A stretch of 49,611 bases of DNA from an uncultured Woeseia sp. Lineage in GTDB: Bacteria; Pseudomonadota; Gammaproteobacteria; Steroidobacterales; Woeseiaceae. This document shows positions 32,688 through 42,833 of this stretch, in pieces; within the stretch, counting starts at the first letter, position 1, and the number at the start of each line of letters is the position of its first letter. The translations under genes and the position numbers were made by a program. The DNA lies in the NCBI GenBank assembly GCA_913031125.1, contig CAJWFK010000020.1:1-49611 (forward strand), given 5' to 3'. The notes under the pieces were generated by a model that worked only from the letters and a program-made list of their open reading frames with translations, was not told the origin of the DNA and searched no databases.

Positions 32688-35338
32688 CCGGAAAAAATCG
32701 GAGTGTTAGGGAAGCTTACGTGGATGATCGGTATCCGTGGCTTGATAAAGCGGTCCAAGACAAGTCAGAAATTATTACGGCAAGCAGGCGTTTAGCGCGA
32801 GATTTGGGAGAGAAATGGGCTGAGCATGAAAAGGCCATGGGTAAGACTGCTTGGCTAACGCCTCGAATAGTCTACATTGAAGATTGGCTTAGTCAGTATC
32901 TGATTGACGCAGCGGATTCAATACGGCCAATGAATAAGCTTGACCGTTTAAAGGAGTTGATGCTTTGGGAGGGGGCGCTCGCTAGGCGGATCCCGGATGA
33001 GGTACTGGGATTTGGGGGTATCGTAAAACAGCTTTCTATTGCGAGTAGTATTGCCTCGGAGTGGCTTATTCCGTATTCAAAAATTGAGGCAGCGGCATGT
33101 AGTCCGGATGAGGAGTTATTCGTAGAGGTTCTGGCTGATTATAAGGAGGCACTACGCAAAGGTAACTGGGTTGATAGTGCGGGGCTTCCGGAAGTGATTT
33201 GTGAACTGTTGTCGTCCGGCAAATGTATTCCTCCAAAAACCATAGTGGTTGCTGGCTTTCACCGGGTTAATCCAGCATTGGGTATGTTATTCGATGCCCT
33301 TAGAGGCCAAGACAGCACGGTCACGATCATTGACCCAGCGACTAAATCGGAATTGGTTGTGGAGCAGGAGTATCTCGAAGAGCGAGCCGAGTTTCGAAGT
33401 GCTGGTGCCTGGGCCGCAGAGATACTAAATGACAATTCCCGCGCCCGGATAGCCATAATTTGCCCTAGGCTTGAATCTAAAATGCAGCGAGTTAGCGGCC
33501 TTGTTCGTGAGGGGCTTTTGCCGGGGTGGCAGTTTGGTAATCAGCGCCACCAGTCGTTGGTTAATGTGGGGTATGGCCGTAGGCTAATAGATTTTCCAGC
33601 TGTAGGCGCGGCTATGCTCGTTTTGCGCTGGTTACGGACGGGTATTAAAGGGGAGGAGGTTAGTGTCTTACTTCGTAGTAATTGGATTGGTGGCGATTCT
33701 CTTGGGGGTAGAGCACGGCTAGAGGCTTACCTGCGCTCCTTATCTGATAGGGATTGGGATATAGGTACATTGCGTGCGGTGCTAATGGATAGGGACGCGA
33801 GCCTTGATGCAGTGGAATTTGTGCGGTTGCTTGATAAGGCGTACGAGTTATCTGAGGTTGTTGATCAACTTATGACGCCCCATCAGTGTGTCCAACGTAT
33901 TGATAAATTTCTCAATGATATTGGTTGGCCGGGTGATGTTGCGCCTGACAGCCTAGATTTCCAGTTAAATAACCGATGGCGAGAACTATTAAACGAATTA
34001 GCAAAAATTGAGGGAATTACACAACGCATTCGTTTAAGCGATGCTATTAATCGACTTGAATCTCTTACGTTAGATACGCTATGGCAACCCGAAACGCTTA
34101 CAGGGAGTGTTCAGTTGCTAGGGCCACAGCAAGCGGCTGGTATGGAGTTCGATGCTATTTGGATTGCAGGCATGGATTCATCAGAGTGGCCACCAAAGGC
34201 CCACCCTTCTTCATTTATATCACGAGATCTGCAACGTTCTTATGGCGTTTCTGATGCCACGCCAGCGGACACCTTAGATTTTTCGGAGAAACTGTTTTCG
34301 AGTCTTGTGAATTCATCGCCTGAATGCGTATTGAGCTGGTCACGGATACGGGATGGAACTGAGCGGGATGTGAGTGCGATGGTGGGAGCCCAGAAGGCTG
34401 GTGATTATAGGGGGGCTGAAGATCCAGGCTGGTCCACCAAGGGATTGGCGGGAACTACCCAAATGCTAACGATACCTGACGATGTTGTTCCTCCAGTAAC
34501 GGATAGGGAAAAAATCTGGGGAGGTGCTTACACTGTCCAGAGACAAAAGAGTGAACCATTTTCAGGTTTTGTTTATGGCAGGCTTGGGGTGCGTCACCTA
34601 GAGCCTTTCAGTAAGGGCCTCACTCCTAGTTTGCGCGGGAGTATTGTGCATAGTGCGCTTTATACATTACTCAGGGATAAACCGTCTCGAGCGGATCTGG
34701 GTACTTGGGATGAGTCTAAAAAGAGCCAAAGAATCAATGGGGCTGCGGATTCCGCTCTTGACCCATATACACAGAATGCGGACGATGTACTTAAGCAGAT
34801 CATCCGTATTGAGAGGGACCGACTTAAATTCCTATTAGAGAAATTTCTAATATCGGAATTGAGACGTCCGGAATTTCAGATCGTTGGTGTCGAAGCCAAG
34901 ATCCCTTATTCAAAGTTCGGCGTAGACCTTGGTTTCAGAGTTGACAGAATTGATCAGCTTGCCGATGGGCGGATGTTAATTATTGACTACAAGACCGGTC
35001 AAACAAAAACCATAACAAACAATAAAAAGGAAATTCTGGAGATCCAGCCCGTTCTTTACGCGGATGCTCTAGATGCGGATATTTCCGGTTTATTGTTGCT
35101 CAACGTCAATAGCAGCGCGATCACACCACGAGGAGTAGGAAGTGGGTGGGCTGCAACAGGGAGCGCAACTGCGCCTGGTTGGCAGAATACATTAGAAGAT
35201 TATATTGCAGAAGCGGATAAATTAGTCGAGGCACTTGGCTGTGGCGATGCTCGTGTAAATATCGGTGAGGGAAGCTCTGAAGGTGCTAATTCATTGGCTC
35301 TTCTTTCCCGGATTGCGGAGCTAAAAAATGCCGGATAA
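32684..35338 (+). CDS. AddB-like PD-(D/E)XK nuclease / inactivated helicase subunit
   Basis: This 884-residue protein resembles the AddB partner of double-strand-break repair complexes. The N-terminal part is helicase-like but lacks a Walker A lysine motif (TASRRLARDLGEKW stands in its place). Near 480, GSVQLLGPQQAAGMEFDAIWIAGMDSSEWP is a motif V-like segment. The C-terminal RecB-type nuclease (about 745-780) has GFRVDRIDQL and MLIIDYKTGQT. I do not see the four-cysteine iron-sulfur cluster of classical AddB; only isolated Cys occur at the end. It overlaps the next helicase gene by 11 nt, so the two are surely partners. The family is often annotated only as probable DNA repair protein. Confidence 0.85.
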   Translation: MTGKNRSVREAYVDDRYPWLDKAVQDKSEIITASRRLARDLGEKWAEHEKAMGKTAWLTPRIVYIEDWLSQYLIDAADSIRPMNKLDRLKELMLWEGALARRIPDEVLGFGGIVKQLSIASSIASEWLIPYSKIEAAACSPDEELFVEVLADYKEALRKGNWVDSAGLPEVICELLSSGKCIPPKTIVVAGFHRVNPALGMLFDALRGQDSTVTIIDPATKSELVVEQEYLEERAEFRSAGAWAAEILNDNSRARIAIICPRLESKMQRVSGLVREGLLPGWQFGNQRHQSLVNVGYGRRLIDFPAVGAAMLVLRWLRTGIKGEEVSVLLRSNWIGGDSLGGRARLEAYLRSLSDRDWDIGTLRAVLMDRDASLDAVEFVRLLDKAYELSEVVDQLMTPHQCVQRIDKFLNDIGWPGDVAPDSLDFQLNNRWRELLNELAKIEGITQRIRLSDAINRLESLTLDTLWQPETLTGSVQLLGPQQAAGMEFDAIWIAGMDSSEWPPKAHPSSFISRDLQRSYGVSDATPADTLDFSEKLFSSLVNSSPECVLSWSRIRDGTERDVSAMVGAQKAGDYRGAEDPGWSTKGLAGTTQMLTIPDDVVPPVTDREKIWGGAYTVQRQKSEPFSGFVYGRLGVRHLEPFSKGLTPSLRGSIVHSALYTLLRDKPSRADLGTWDESKKSQRINGAADSALDPYTQNADDVLKQIIRIERDRLKFLLEKFLISELRRPEFQIVGVEAKIPYSKFGVDLGFRVDRIDQLADGRMLIIDYKTGQTKTITNNKKEILEIQPVLYADALDADISGLLLLNVNSSAITPRGVGSGWAATGSATAPGWQNTLEDYIAEADKLVEALGCGDARVNIGEGSSEGANSLALLSRIAELKNAG

Positions 35339-38300
35339 GCCCGATCTTTTAATGGCGGATATCAAAGCTAGACAGGAAGCTTTAGATATTACCAAGTCGT
35401 TTATTGTTCAGGCTCCTGCTGGTTCCGGAAAAACGGAATTACTTATTCAGCGTTACCTGGCCCTATTGTCCATCGTGGAGGATCCGGAAGAAGTGTTGGC
35501 TATTACTTTTACCCGGAAGGCAGCATTCGAGATGCAATCTAGGGTTCTTGAGTCGTTGCGGAAGGCTGCGCAGGGTATGTCTGCTGATAGTGACCACGAG
35601 GGTCAGACGTTGAGGCTTGCGAGAAATGTACTTGAGCAAGATAAACGTCAAGGCTGGGCGATTACCCAATCTCCGGCACGAATGCGCATATGCACTGTCG
35701 ATGCTTTTGGAGCCGGTATTTCACGATCGTTACCGATGACTTCCGGGCTAGGAGGTATTGGTAGTACAGTCACCGATGCAGATGCAGAGCTCCTCTATAG
35801 GAATGCGGCAGCCGCGACATTGGATCATTTATCGGTTGATGCAAAACAGGGCAAGGGAGTCGAAATGATTCTTAGGCATCTAGATAGTGATACCAACCTT
35901 TATATTCGATATTTATCCCAGATGCTGAAGTCGCGGGACCAGTGGCTGGGTATTACGGGAAGTGGAATTAGTGATGAAGGTGCCGCCTTGGAGGCAAGAA
36001 GGGAGCTTGAGAGGAATATCGAGACTGCAATTAATCGCCAGCTTTTGCATGTTGATCAATTATTACCGGATGAGTTAAGAGAAAAATTACCAGGGCTTCT
36101 TAATCGTGCCGGAAGAAACCTTAAGGATGCGGGGAATGACAAGCATCCCCTTGTTGATTTTGTTGGAGTGAATGGACTTCCTAAAGCCCTCGCTGTCGAA
36201 AGGGAGGCTTGGGCGGGTATTGCAAAGCTTTTGGTGACGAAAGCCGGTCTCTGGAGAAGTAAACATGATAAGAGGGACGGATTTCCACCAAAGGACAGGG
36301 ACGAAAAGGAGGTTTTACTCGCTCTTATTAAGTCAAACCATAGTAATGACGCTCTACGAGAGGGTTTTTTAAACCTGCGGGATCTGCCGTTTCCTAAATA
36401 CAATGATGAGCAGTGGAATGTGCTTCTTGCGTTACTAAATGTACTTCCGCTTGCGGTCGCAGAATTAAGGCGGTTATTTAGTGAGCAGGCTGTGACAGAT
36501 CATATCGAAGTGGCTTTAGCCGCGGGACGGGCACTGGGCAAAATTGATGAGCCAGGTGATATTGCGTTGATGCTTGACTACAAGGTGCAGCATCTTCTGG
36601 TTGATGAGATGCAGGATACCTCGATAGGGCAATATGACGTACTAAGAAAGCTGACAGCCGGTTGGGTACCTTCCGATGGACGCACAATCTTTTGTGTTGG
36701 CGACCCCATGCAGTCCATTTATCGATTTCGGGATGCAGAGGTAGGAGAGTTTTTACTGGCGCAAAGAAACGGGATTGGGAACATCGCTTTAAAACCTCTG
36801 ACGCTTCGCCGAAATTTTCGTTCGGGCGGGGATCTTGTGCAATGGTTTAATGAAGTATTCAGCTTAATCATGCCCCAAAAGGAAGACCCGAATGTTGGAG
36901 CTATAACATATTCATCCTCAATACCAGTTGAATCTATGGAAGGGCTAGGTGAATGTTTCGTTCAGCCTCTTTTCGATGCTAGCCACGCGCAAGAGGCAGC
37001 ACGCACGCTAGAGGTGATTCAGAAATGTATCAAACAAAACGATGAAGATAATTTGGCGGTACTGGTACGAAGCCGAACTCATTTAGTTCATTTAATGCCT
37101 ATCCTTAGGCAAGCGGGGATAGAGTACGAGGCGGTTGAGATAGACCGGCTCACAGATCGCCCAGAAATTATTGACCTGATTGCATTGACTAGGGCGCTTT
37201 GCCATGAAGGCGATCGTTTGGCATGGCTCGCGCTTCTACGGGGCCCATGGTGTGGATTGCGTTGGAGGGATCTGCATGCTTTGGTTTCTGGTGATTATGA
37301 GCAGACAGTTCTGGAGATTTGTCAAACTCCTGAGGTATTTTCAAAGCTATCAATTGAAGGGCAAGAGCTACTATCGTCATTACTGGTAACCCTAAAACCA
37401 TACATCCGTAGCAAAACAAATCTCTCATTGCGAGAAAGAGTTGAGCAGGTGTGGTGTCAGCTTGGTGGGCCGACCTGGATCAAAGGTGAGTCCGAGCTTC
37501 AGAATGCGTACTTGTATCTGGAAATGCTTGACGAGTTGAGTTTTGCAGGGACCCTCAAGGATATACTTGAGCTGGAGGAGCGACTGGAAAGTCAACGTGT
37601 TTCGACCACGGTAAGTGCTGAGTGCCGGGTCCAACTAATGACTATCCATAAGGCAAAGGGCTTACAGTTTGATCACGTGCTGTTGCATGCGGTGGGGCGT
37701 CGTCCGCGGGGTGATACGCGGGAGGTGCTGACGTGGCTCAATTTACCCGACAGTGATGTGAAAACGAATGTTTTAATAAGCCCAATTGGCCATAGAGGGG
37801 CTTCTGATGTTGATCCGCTATATCGATTTATTGCTCGTACAGACAAAGAAAAAACGAAAAGGGAACTGGGCCGACTTCTTTATGTTGCTTGTACGCGCGC
37901 AAAAAGTTCATTGCATATCGTTGGGAGCGTGAAGGTGTCAAAGGATGGTGGTTTGTCTAAACCTGCTGTCAATTCGCTCCTGGAGCATTTGTGGCCGGCT
38001 GTGGCTGGCCGTTATGAGCATGCCTTTACTGCGTGCCAGCAGGCGAGAGGGCAGAACGATTTAAGTGGGAAGGCTCCACAGAAAGCCGATATATGGCGTA
38101 ATCCTGTGCTACGGCGACTGCCAAAGTCATGGCGGTTACCTTCACCGCCGGAGCCAGATTTTCTTAAAAATTTGCCGGGCAGGGATATAACTGATGACAC
38201 ACTCGTTGATTATTATTGGGTGGGAGCTGCGGCGCGCAATGCAGGGACGATAGTTCATCGGTGGCTACAGCGGTTAGCTGAAAAGGGCACTGATGTAGCA

Positions 38301-38738
38301 CAGCTCGATTATCAAGAGATTCATGACATCAGCCGTAAATGGGCGGAAGCAATGGGTGTGCCTGTAGATGAGACTGAAAATGTTTGCCAGAGAGTCGAAG
38401 ATGCAATACGAAATGTCACAGAGGATCCAAAGGGTAGGTGGCTCCTTGAGGGCGATGGTGCCTGCGAGTTACCTATTACCGGTCTTTTTAATGGTAGGGT
38501 GGAGTCGATTGTGATTGACAGGGTTCGGATTGATTCTGATGGGACTCATTGGATTGTGGATTACAAAACTAGTTCGCATGAAGGTGGCGATCTGGATGTA
38601 TTTTTGCAACAAGAAGCTGAGCGATATAGAGGACAATTACAAAGATACTCTAGGATTTATAATAATCTGGCCGGTGTGGAAGCGCGAACGGCACTTTATT
38701 TCCCGCTTTTAAAGAAATTCCATGAGGTCAAAGTATAG
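35328..38738 (+). CDS. AddA-like UvrD/Rep-family helicase-nuclease
   Basis: The 1136-residue protein has all superfamily 1 motifs: I QAPAGSGKTELLI (about 30), Ia ITFTRKAAFEM, II VDEMQDTS (about 425), III GDPMQSIYRFRDAE, IV LRRNFRS, V TIHKAKGLQFDHVLL (about 770), VI LLYVACTRAKSSL. The C-terminal RecB-like nuclease (about 1060-1090) has VIDRVRID and WIVDYKTSSHEG. Together with the upstream protein it should process broken DNA ends for RecA, as AddAB/RecBCD do. The ATG is 6 nt after GGAG inside the AddB-like gene. Chi recognition cannot be judged. The end is 71 bp from convergent gspN, with no clear terminator. Confidence 0.88.
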   Translation: MPDKPDLLMADIKARQEALDITKSFIVQAPAGSGKTELLIQRYLALLSIVEDPEEVLAITFTRKAAFEMQSRVLESLRKAAQGMSADSDHEGQTLRLARNVLEQDKRQGWAITQSPARMRICTVDAFGAGISRSLPMTSGLGGIGSTVTDADAELLYRNAAAATLDHLSVDAKQGKGVEMILRHLDSDTNLYIRYLSQMLKSRDQWLGITGSGISDEGAALEARRELERNIETAINRQLLHVDQLLPDELREKLPGLLNRAGRNLKDAGNDKHPLVDFVGVNGLPKALAVEREAWAGIAKLLVTKAGLWRSKHDKRDGFPPKDRDEKEVLLALIKSNHSNDALREGFLNLRDLPFPKYNDEQWNVLLALLNVLPLAVAELRRLFSEQAVTDHIEVALAAGRALGKIDEPGDIALMLDYKVQHLLVDEMQDTSIGQYDVLRKLTAGWVPSDGRTIFCVGDPMQSIYRFRDAEVGEFLLAQRNGIGNIALKPLTLRRNFRSGGDLVQWFNEVFSLIMPQKEDPNVGAITYSSSIPVESMEGLGECFVQPLFDASHAQEAARTLEVIQKCIKQNDEDNLAVLVRSRTHLVHLMPILRQAGIEYEAVEIDRLTDRPEIIDLIALTRALCHEGDRLAWLALLRGPWCGLRWRDLHALVSGDYEQTVLEICQTPEVFSKLSIEGQELLSSLLVTLKPYIRSKTNLSLRERVEQVWCQLGGPTWIKGESELQNAYLYLEMLDELSFAGTLKDILELEERLESQRVSTTVSAECRVQLMTIHKAKGLQFDHVLLHAVGRRPRGDTREVLTWLNLPDSDVKTNVLISPIGHRGASDVDPLYRFIARTDKEKTKRELGRLLYVACTRAKSSLHIVGSVKVSKDGGLSKPAVNSLLEHLWPAVAGRYEHAFTACQQARGQNDLSGKAPQKADIWRNPVLRRLPKSWRLPSPPEPDFLKNLPGRDITDDTLVDYYWVGAAARNAGTIVHRWLQRLAEKGTDVAQLDYQEIHDISRKWAEAMGVPVDETENVCQRVEDAIRNVTEDPKGRWLLEGDGACELPITGLFNGRVESIVIDRVRIDSDGTHWIVDYKTSSHEGGDLDVFLQQEAERYRGQLQRYSRIYNNLAGVEARTALYFPLLKKFHEVKV

Positions 38739-38809
38739 TCTGTGTTTAGCTGAGAGGTTTCTCTAGGTATTTTTAAAGGGCTGCTTTTATTGTTGTTGGA
38801 TAGGAATTA

Positions 38810-39541
38810 TTAAAGTTGTCCCTCAAACCGAAACTCCCGCAATCCGTTCTCGTTAGGAGACCCGAGTAGTCGCAGTTGCTGTCCAATAGAAGGTGTTGCT
38901 CCACGCCTGGCTGCAACCTGTCCTACGAGACTGTAGTTACCATTTTTTAAAATTGATAGAGTCCCGATCACCTGTAACACACCGCTTAGGTCTTGGAAGT
39001 CTGCTTTGATAGCGTCTCTCTCTGTCACAAAATTGACGCTTAAATTTCCAAGCACACCGGCGGACAGATCTGGAATATACAGGTTCCCAATCTGCATTGT
39101 CCCTGCCACGGTAACCGGAAACTCATTGGCTATAGCAATTTGATCGAAGTTAAATGATAAATCAGCACGAATACCATTTCGTTTGAATATTAGATGCACA
39201 ACATCAAGAGGGACATTCCCGCTTAGATCTGAAAGGATCAATGTGCCGTTGTAACCGAGTGAGACATCAGAATAAATAGAGCCGGATGCTGGCTTACTTG
39301 CTGTGTTAAAGGTCAGTCTCCCTCTGAGAATGTCCGATGGCTTGAAATTCCAACTGATATCCCGAATATAAGCTTTTCCTACCATGCCTTGGAGGGCGTT
39401 TCCCTTCCAGATGGTTCCAGAAATATGACCAAGCAGAACTGATTCGGGGATAAACCATCGATAGGCAATTTTTGCCGGAAATGACAATATTAGAACTGTA
39501 ATAAATACACAGAAGCCTACTAAAATATAACGCTTAATCAA
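38810..39541 (-). CDS. gspN: Type II secretion system protein N
   Basis: The 243-residue protein has one N-terminal membrane segment (YILVGFCVFITVLILSFPAKIAYRW) and a beta-rich periplasmic part with GTIWKGNALQGMVG, ISWNFKPSDILRGRLTFN and a C-terminal LRLLGSPNENGLREFRFEGQL. These are GspN traits and match its last place in a gspG-to-N run. GspN is an accessory inner-membrane part in some type II systems. It begins 11 nt after gspM. Confidence 0.82.
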   Translation of the reverse strand: MIKRYILVGFCVFITVLILSFPAKIAYRWFIPESVLLGHISGTIWKGNALQGMVGKAYIRDISWNFKPSDILRGRLTFNTASKPASGSIYSDVSLGYNGTLILSDLSGNVPLDVVHLIFKRNGIRADLSFNFDQIAIANEFPVTVAGTMQIGNLYIPDLSAGVLGNLSVNFVTERDAIKADFQDLSGVLQVIGTLSILKNGNYSLVGQVAARRGATPSIGQQLRLLGSPNENGLREFRFEGQL

Positions 39542-39552
39542 AAAACGAGCCT

Positions 39553-40038
39553 TTAGAACTGCAGGGTCACGGTTGAGTTCACACGACCTGCGGTACTGCC
39601 TGATGCCATAGAAAAACTACCCGATTCGAGTTGCAGGCCGTATTGCCTGTGAAGATCGCCAATCCAAAGCATCAGGTCATCGAAGGTGGCGTTTTGGAAT
39701 TCTACTCTTATCCCATCACCAGTTGGTGTTGGTTGGCTACGTTGTAGCGACTGGGTGAGTCCTCGTTGACGTATTGTAGTATCGACGATCACAATGAGCG
39801 ATTGATTTTCATTGTTCCTGGGTGCGGGATTGTTCCCTGTGGACTGTATTTGATTTTTCAATGGCCTCAAGGCAGTTATAGAGCGCTCCCAGATATTAAC
39901 GCGCTCGCTTGTCGTCCGGTGGCCATTATCCAGAGGCACCCACAAACCAAACCATAGCGCGGATAAAATTATTGCGGCGGCGCCAAGGCAAACGAGGATT
40001 CGTTCGCGCTCCTGTAGAGAGAGGAACCAGATTTTCAT
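39553..40038 (-). CDS. gspM: Type II secretion system protein M
   Basis: The 161-residue protein has a short cytoplasmic start (LSLQERERILVC), a membrane segment (about 15-35) and a periplasmic ferredoxin-like domain. The family phrase VEFQNATFDDLMLWIGDLHRQYGLQLESGSF is recognisable near the C-terminus. It partners GspL in the inner-membrane platform. It overlaps gspL by 4 nt (ATGA). Confidence 0.88.
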   Translation of the reverse strand: MKIWFLSLQERERILVCLGAAAIILSALWFGLWVPLDNGHRTTSERVNIWERSITALRPLKNQIQSTGNNPAPRNNENQSLIVIVDTTIRQRGLTQSLQRSQPTPTGDGIRVEFQNATFDDLMLWIGDLHRQYGLQLESGSFSMASGSTAGRVNSTVTLQF

Positions 40039-41306
40039 ATGGTTTCCTCCTGTATTTGAATTCGGCTACTTATTTGCTCTCCTACCTGGTCCGTCGACTG
40101 AATGATTGCACGAAACTGGCCGGTTTCCCCGATTATCCGTTGTAGTTTATCCAGGGTAGCGACGTCTGGCGCGGAGACCCGCAGGTCAATTACGCCAGCG
40201 CGGAAACTAATTGCCAGTATTTTGGTATTTTGGTTTTGCTGGACGGCTTTACTGACCTGCGCCATGGATTGCAAAAAAACAGGAGCTTCCACCGTGTTTC
40301 CTGTGCGTCTTCTCAGAGAGTCGATGGTGGCAATTGGATCGGTCACCTCGCGCGCCCCGGGAAGCATGTTGCGATATTCGGTATTGAAGGACGAGCTAAG
40401 AAGTTCCTCTTGCTTGGTTAGCATATAGAGATCCATGGCCTTCCCACCAAACGCTATCAAGACAAAACCGAGTAACAGTGCCGCGGCATGTCGCCACGGC
40501 CGAAACAGGGCTGCGTATTCGATTTTTGGTCCATAGTGACCTTGAAGTAAATTAATACCATTACCGGTTGCCACAGTTGCAGCAAGTTTTGGTAGAGCAC
40601 CATCCGGCAGGATTTTTACTTCGACGCTGTCCAGATCCTTCCGAAGCTTATTCCAGCCTGCCTCATATATTTGTTCTGTATCTGAGGTGCAATAGGCTAG
40701 TAGGTGCCGTGGTCGCGGGTTATTGGCCTGATCTTGTTTATCAATCTCATCAGATTCGTTGTTCGACACCCCTATCGCTTTAAGCGCATCTATAGGTGAG
40801 AAGTCTTCCATCATAAGGGTTAAATCAGCCCCGTCATTCATAAACAACCGATCCTCGGTAACTAGAATGCTTACAGTGCCTGGTATTCGAGCTAGACCAT
40901 GATTCTCAGCTATCATGCGGTCGGGGCTGATGTCGTGGGATCTGAATAATTCAATCCACTCGTCCATTCGCTCTTCGCTGACGACACATACAGGTGTATG
41001 GCCAGATGCTCCTTTATCGCCGATGGCAAAATGCAGTTCCTCAACGTCTTGTGCGAGAAATTCTTCCAGTGCATATGGAAGCGCGGCCATTAGTTTGTGG
41101 CCTTTCGCGGGTATATTCACCTTGGTCGTTAGTACATCAGCACCGGGTACAAGTGCAATCACACGACGTCCATCAGCCTCGTTAGCTGCTTGGTCCAATG
41201 CTCCTTGAGTCTCTGGCTGGCACACCATTCCCGCCGAATCGACTACAATCCAGTTGGCTTGTTTGTCATTGTGGTCATCGATTTTAATTATCAAGTTTTC
41301 TGACAT
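40035..41306 (-). CDS. gspL: Type II secretion system protein L
   Basis: I start this at ATG 41306 (423 residues), 1 nt after the gspK stop; the longer frame reading into gspK adds unrelated residues. A cytoplasmic actin-like domain (1-240; VIALVPGADVLTTKVNIPAKG, ALPYALEEFLAQDVEELHFA) is followed by a membrane segment near 270-290 (AAALLLGFVLIAFGGKAMDLY) and a periplasmic ferredoxin-like domain with ILAISFRAGVIDLRVSAPD. GspL binds the GspE ATPase, which is not encoded here. Confidence 0.9.
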   Translation of the reverse strand: MSENLIIKIDDHNDKQANWIVVDSAGMVCQPETQGALDQAANEADGRRVIALVPGADVLTTKVNIPAKGHKLMAALPYALEEFLAQDVEELHFAIGDKGASGHTPVCVVSEERMDEWIELFRSHDISPDRMIAENHGLARIPGTVSILVTEDRLFMNDGADLTLMMEDFSPIDALKAIGVSNNESDEIDKQDQANNPRPRHLLAYCTSDTEQIYEAGWNKLRKDLDSVEVKILPDGALPKLAATVATGNGINLLQGHYGPKIEYAALFRPWRHAAALLLGFVLIAFGGKAMDLYMLTKQEELLSSSFNTEYRNMLPGAREVTDPIATIDSLRRRTGNTVEAPVFLQSMAQVSKAVQQNQNTKILAISFRAGVIDLRVSAPDVATLDKLQRIIGETGQFRAIIQSTDQVGEQISSRIQIQEETI

Positions 41307-41307
41307 A

Positions 41308-42228
41308 TCAAGCTGTTCCAAGGCTCCGCAAAATTGGCGACACAGTGCCGGTCGGTGCACGCTTCAATAAGCTATACAATGTGATCCGAACGGTATCAAT
41401 CCGCACGACTACCTTCAATCTAAAAAATTCAGTTGAATCCCCTAGGTTATTTAACACATCTGGAGGAACAAGGGGCGCAAATAACGTGGGAATATCGCTA
41501 AAGCCTGAGCCTTCGCGCTCTGTCAGCAATCTCTCTACATCTGCAGCAGTTAGATTTTCATCGAGTGATAATAAAACTGCCGGTGTAGCTGTGTTCACAT
41601 TTATAGCAGTCCGCCCAGGAAGCGCAACAATATGTGGTTCCAGTGTCTTCCATATCTCGCGCTCCATACCTTCTATAGCGGCCAACTCGCTCACTGTCGA
41701 AAGGGATTGGTTGGCTGTCCGATAGGGAGGTATAGTGCCTGTATAGATGGGGTCCTCGGCTCCGTCTGGGAACAACGCGTCTGAGTTACCATCTATCCAA
41801 TCAGCTGTAATTCCTGCAAAACGTGGGTCGATACCCAGACCTGATAGGAGCCTTTGAAATTGAGCCAAAGCTTTCTCGTCTACTTCCCCTTCCTGACCCA
41901 CTAGGTTGTTAACATTGAATCGACCCTGAAGGTCTTCGATGCTACCAAAAATTTCACCGCCCTCGATAGGTAGCCCTGGGAGCTGACCTGCCCAAGCTTC
42001 GTTTAAATGATCGGTACGATTGTTTTCAAGGTCTTCATGAAGAATATTGATTACCCAGCTTTCGGCGCCAAGGGCCACCTGTACTGCCTGATCCCTGCCT
42101 AGGTTGACCAAGGTTCTTCTGACGTCTAAAGCGTTATCCCAGGCAAGATTGGTGGCAACCATGGTTGCTAGCGCTGAAATGAGCATTGCCGTTATCAAAG
42201 CAACACCCTTTTGATATTGCCCGTTCAT
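41308..42228 (-). CDS. gspK: Type II secretion minor pseudopilin K
   Basis: The 306-residue protein has the prepilin leader MNGQYQKG followed by VALITAMLISALATMVATNLAW; cleavage is expected after Gly8, and the first mature residue is Val instead of Phe, as is usual for GspK. It lacks Glu5 of other pseudopilins. The large domain contains GRFNVNNL, WIDGN and a helix-hairpin-helix-like AINVNTATPAVLLSL. It caps the pseudopilus tip with GspI and GspJ. The start overlaps gspJ by 4 nt. Confidence 0.92.
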   Translation of the reverse strand: MNGQYQKGVALITAMLISALATMVATNLAWDNALDVRRTLVNLGRDQAVQVALGAESWVINILHEDLENNRTDHLNEAWAGQLPGLPIEGGEIFGSIEDLQGRFNVNNLVGQEGEVDEKALAQFQRLLSGLGIDPRFAGITADWIDGNSDALFPDGAEDPIYTGTIPPYRTANQSLSTVSELAAIEGMEREIWKTLEPHIVALPGRTAINVNTATPAVLLSLDENLTAADVERLLTEREGSGFSDIPTLFAPLVPPDVLNNLGDSTEFFRLKVVVRIDTVRITLYSLLKRAPTGTVSPILRSLGTA

Positions 42229-42833
42229 GGGGTAATCTCGATGAGGCGTCGGATTTCTCCTTCATCCGCGAGGAGCAAGGTTACCTCTACGGCTCTTGGC
42301 CGTTCCCGGAGACTCAGTTCCTGTGGTCGGTCGGGGAGGGGCCATTGGTCCGAAAAATCATCCTCCCCCATAAGGAAGCGAAATTCTATTCCTTCTACTC
42401 CGTCTAGAAGCAATAAGCTAGCCGGTTCATTGTTAAGGGTTCTATCAAGGGAATACCAATGGTAACGAGTTAGCTCCTCTTCTTCTATGCGGTAACCAAC
42501 ACGCTGTAATGTGCTACGAGGTAAAACAATCGGGTTGTTCCAGCCTCCCCGTGTTAGTTCGAGCGCAAACCCCGACTGAAAACCAGTATCGAGAGCAGGC
42601 CGAAAATTGTCGCCAAGTTCATCTCTGACAGCTCTAGGAGCGAGTTGCTGTAAATCATCATTTAACATGCGCATTGTTCTTTGCAGGGCTTGGAGGCGAT
42701 CCATTCTTTCATTGAGTATTTCTGCACTCAGCAGGGTTTGGCTTAAAGTTCCATATGAAAAAGCTGCAAGCACAGCAAAAACGGCCATAGCTACCAGCAC
42801 TTCGATTAATGTGAATCCTCTGGAAAGAGTCAC
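42225..42833 (-). CDS. gspJ: Type II secretion minor pseudopilin J
   Basis: The 202-residue protein has prepilin leader MTLSRG, cleavage before FTLIEVLVAMAVFAVLAAFSY, and the GspJ features QALQRTMRMLNDDLQQLAPR and GWNNPIVLPRSTLQRVGYRIEEEEL. It forms the pseudopilus tip complex with GspI and GspK. ATGA overlaps join it to gspI and gspK. Confidence 0.93.
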   Translation of the reverse strand: MTLSRGFTLIEVLVAMAVFAVLAAFSYGTLSQTLLSAEILNERMDRLQALQRTMRMLNDDLQQLAPRAVRDELGDNFRPALDTGFQSGFALELTRGGWNNPIVLPRSTLQRVGYRIEEEELTRYHWYSLDRTLNNEPASLLLLDGVEGIEFRFLMGEDDFSDQWPLPDRPQELSLRERPRAVEVTLLLADEGEIRRLIEITP

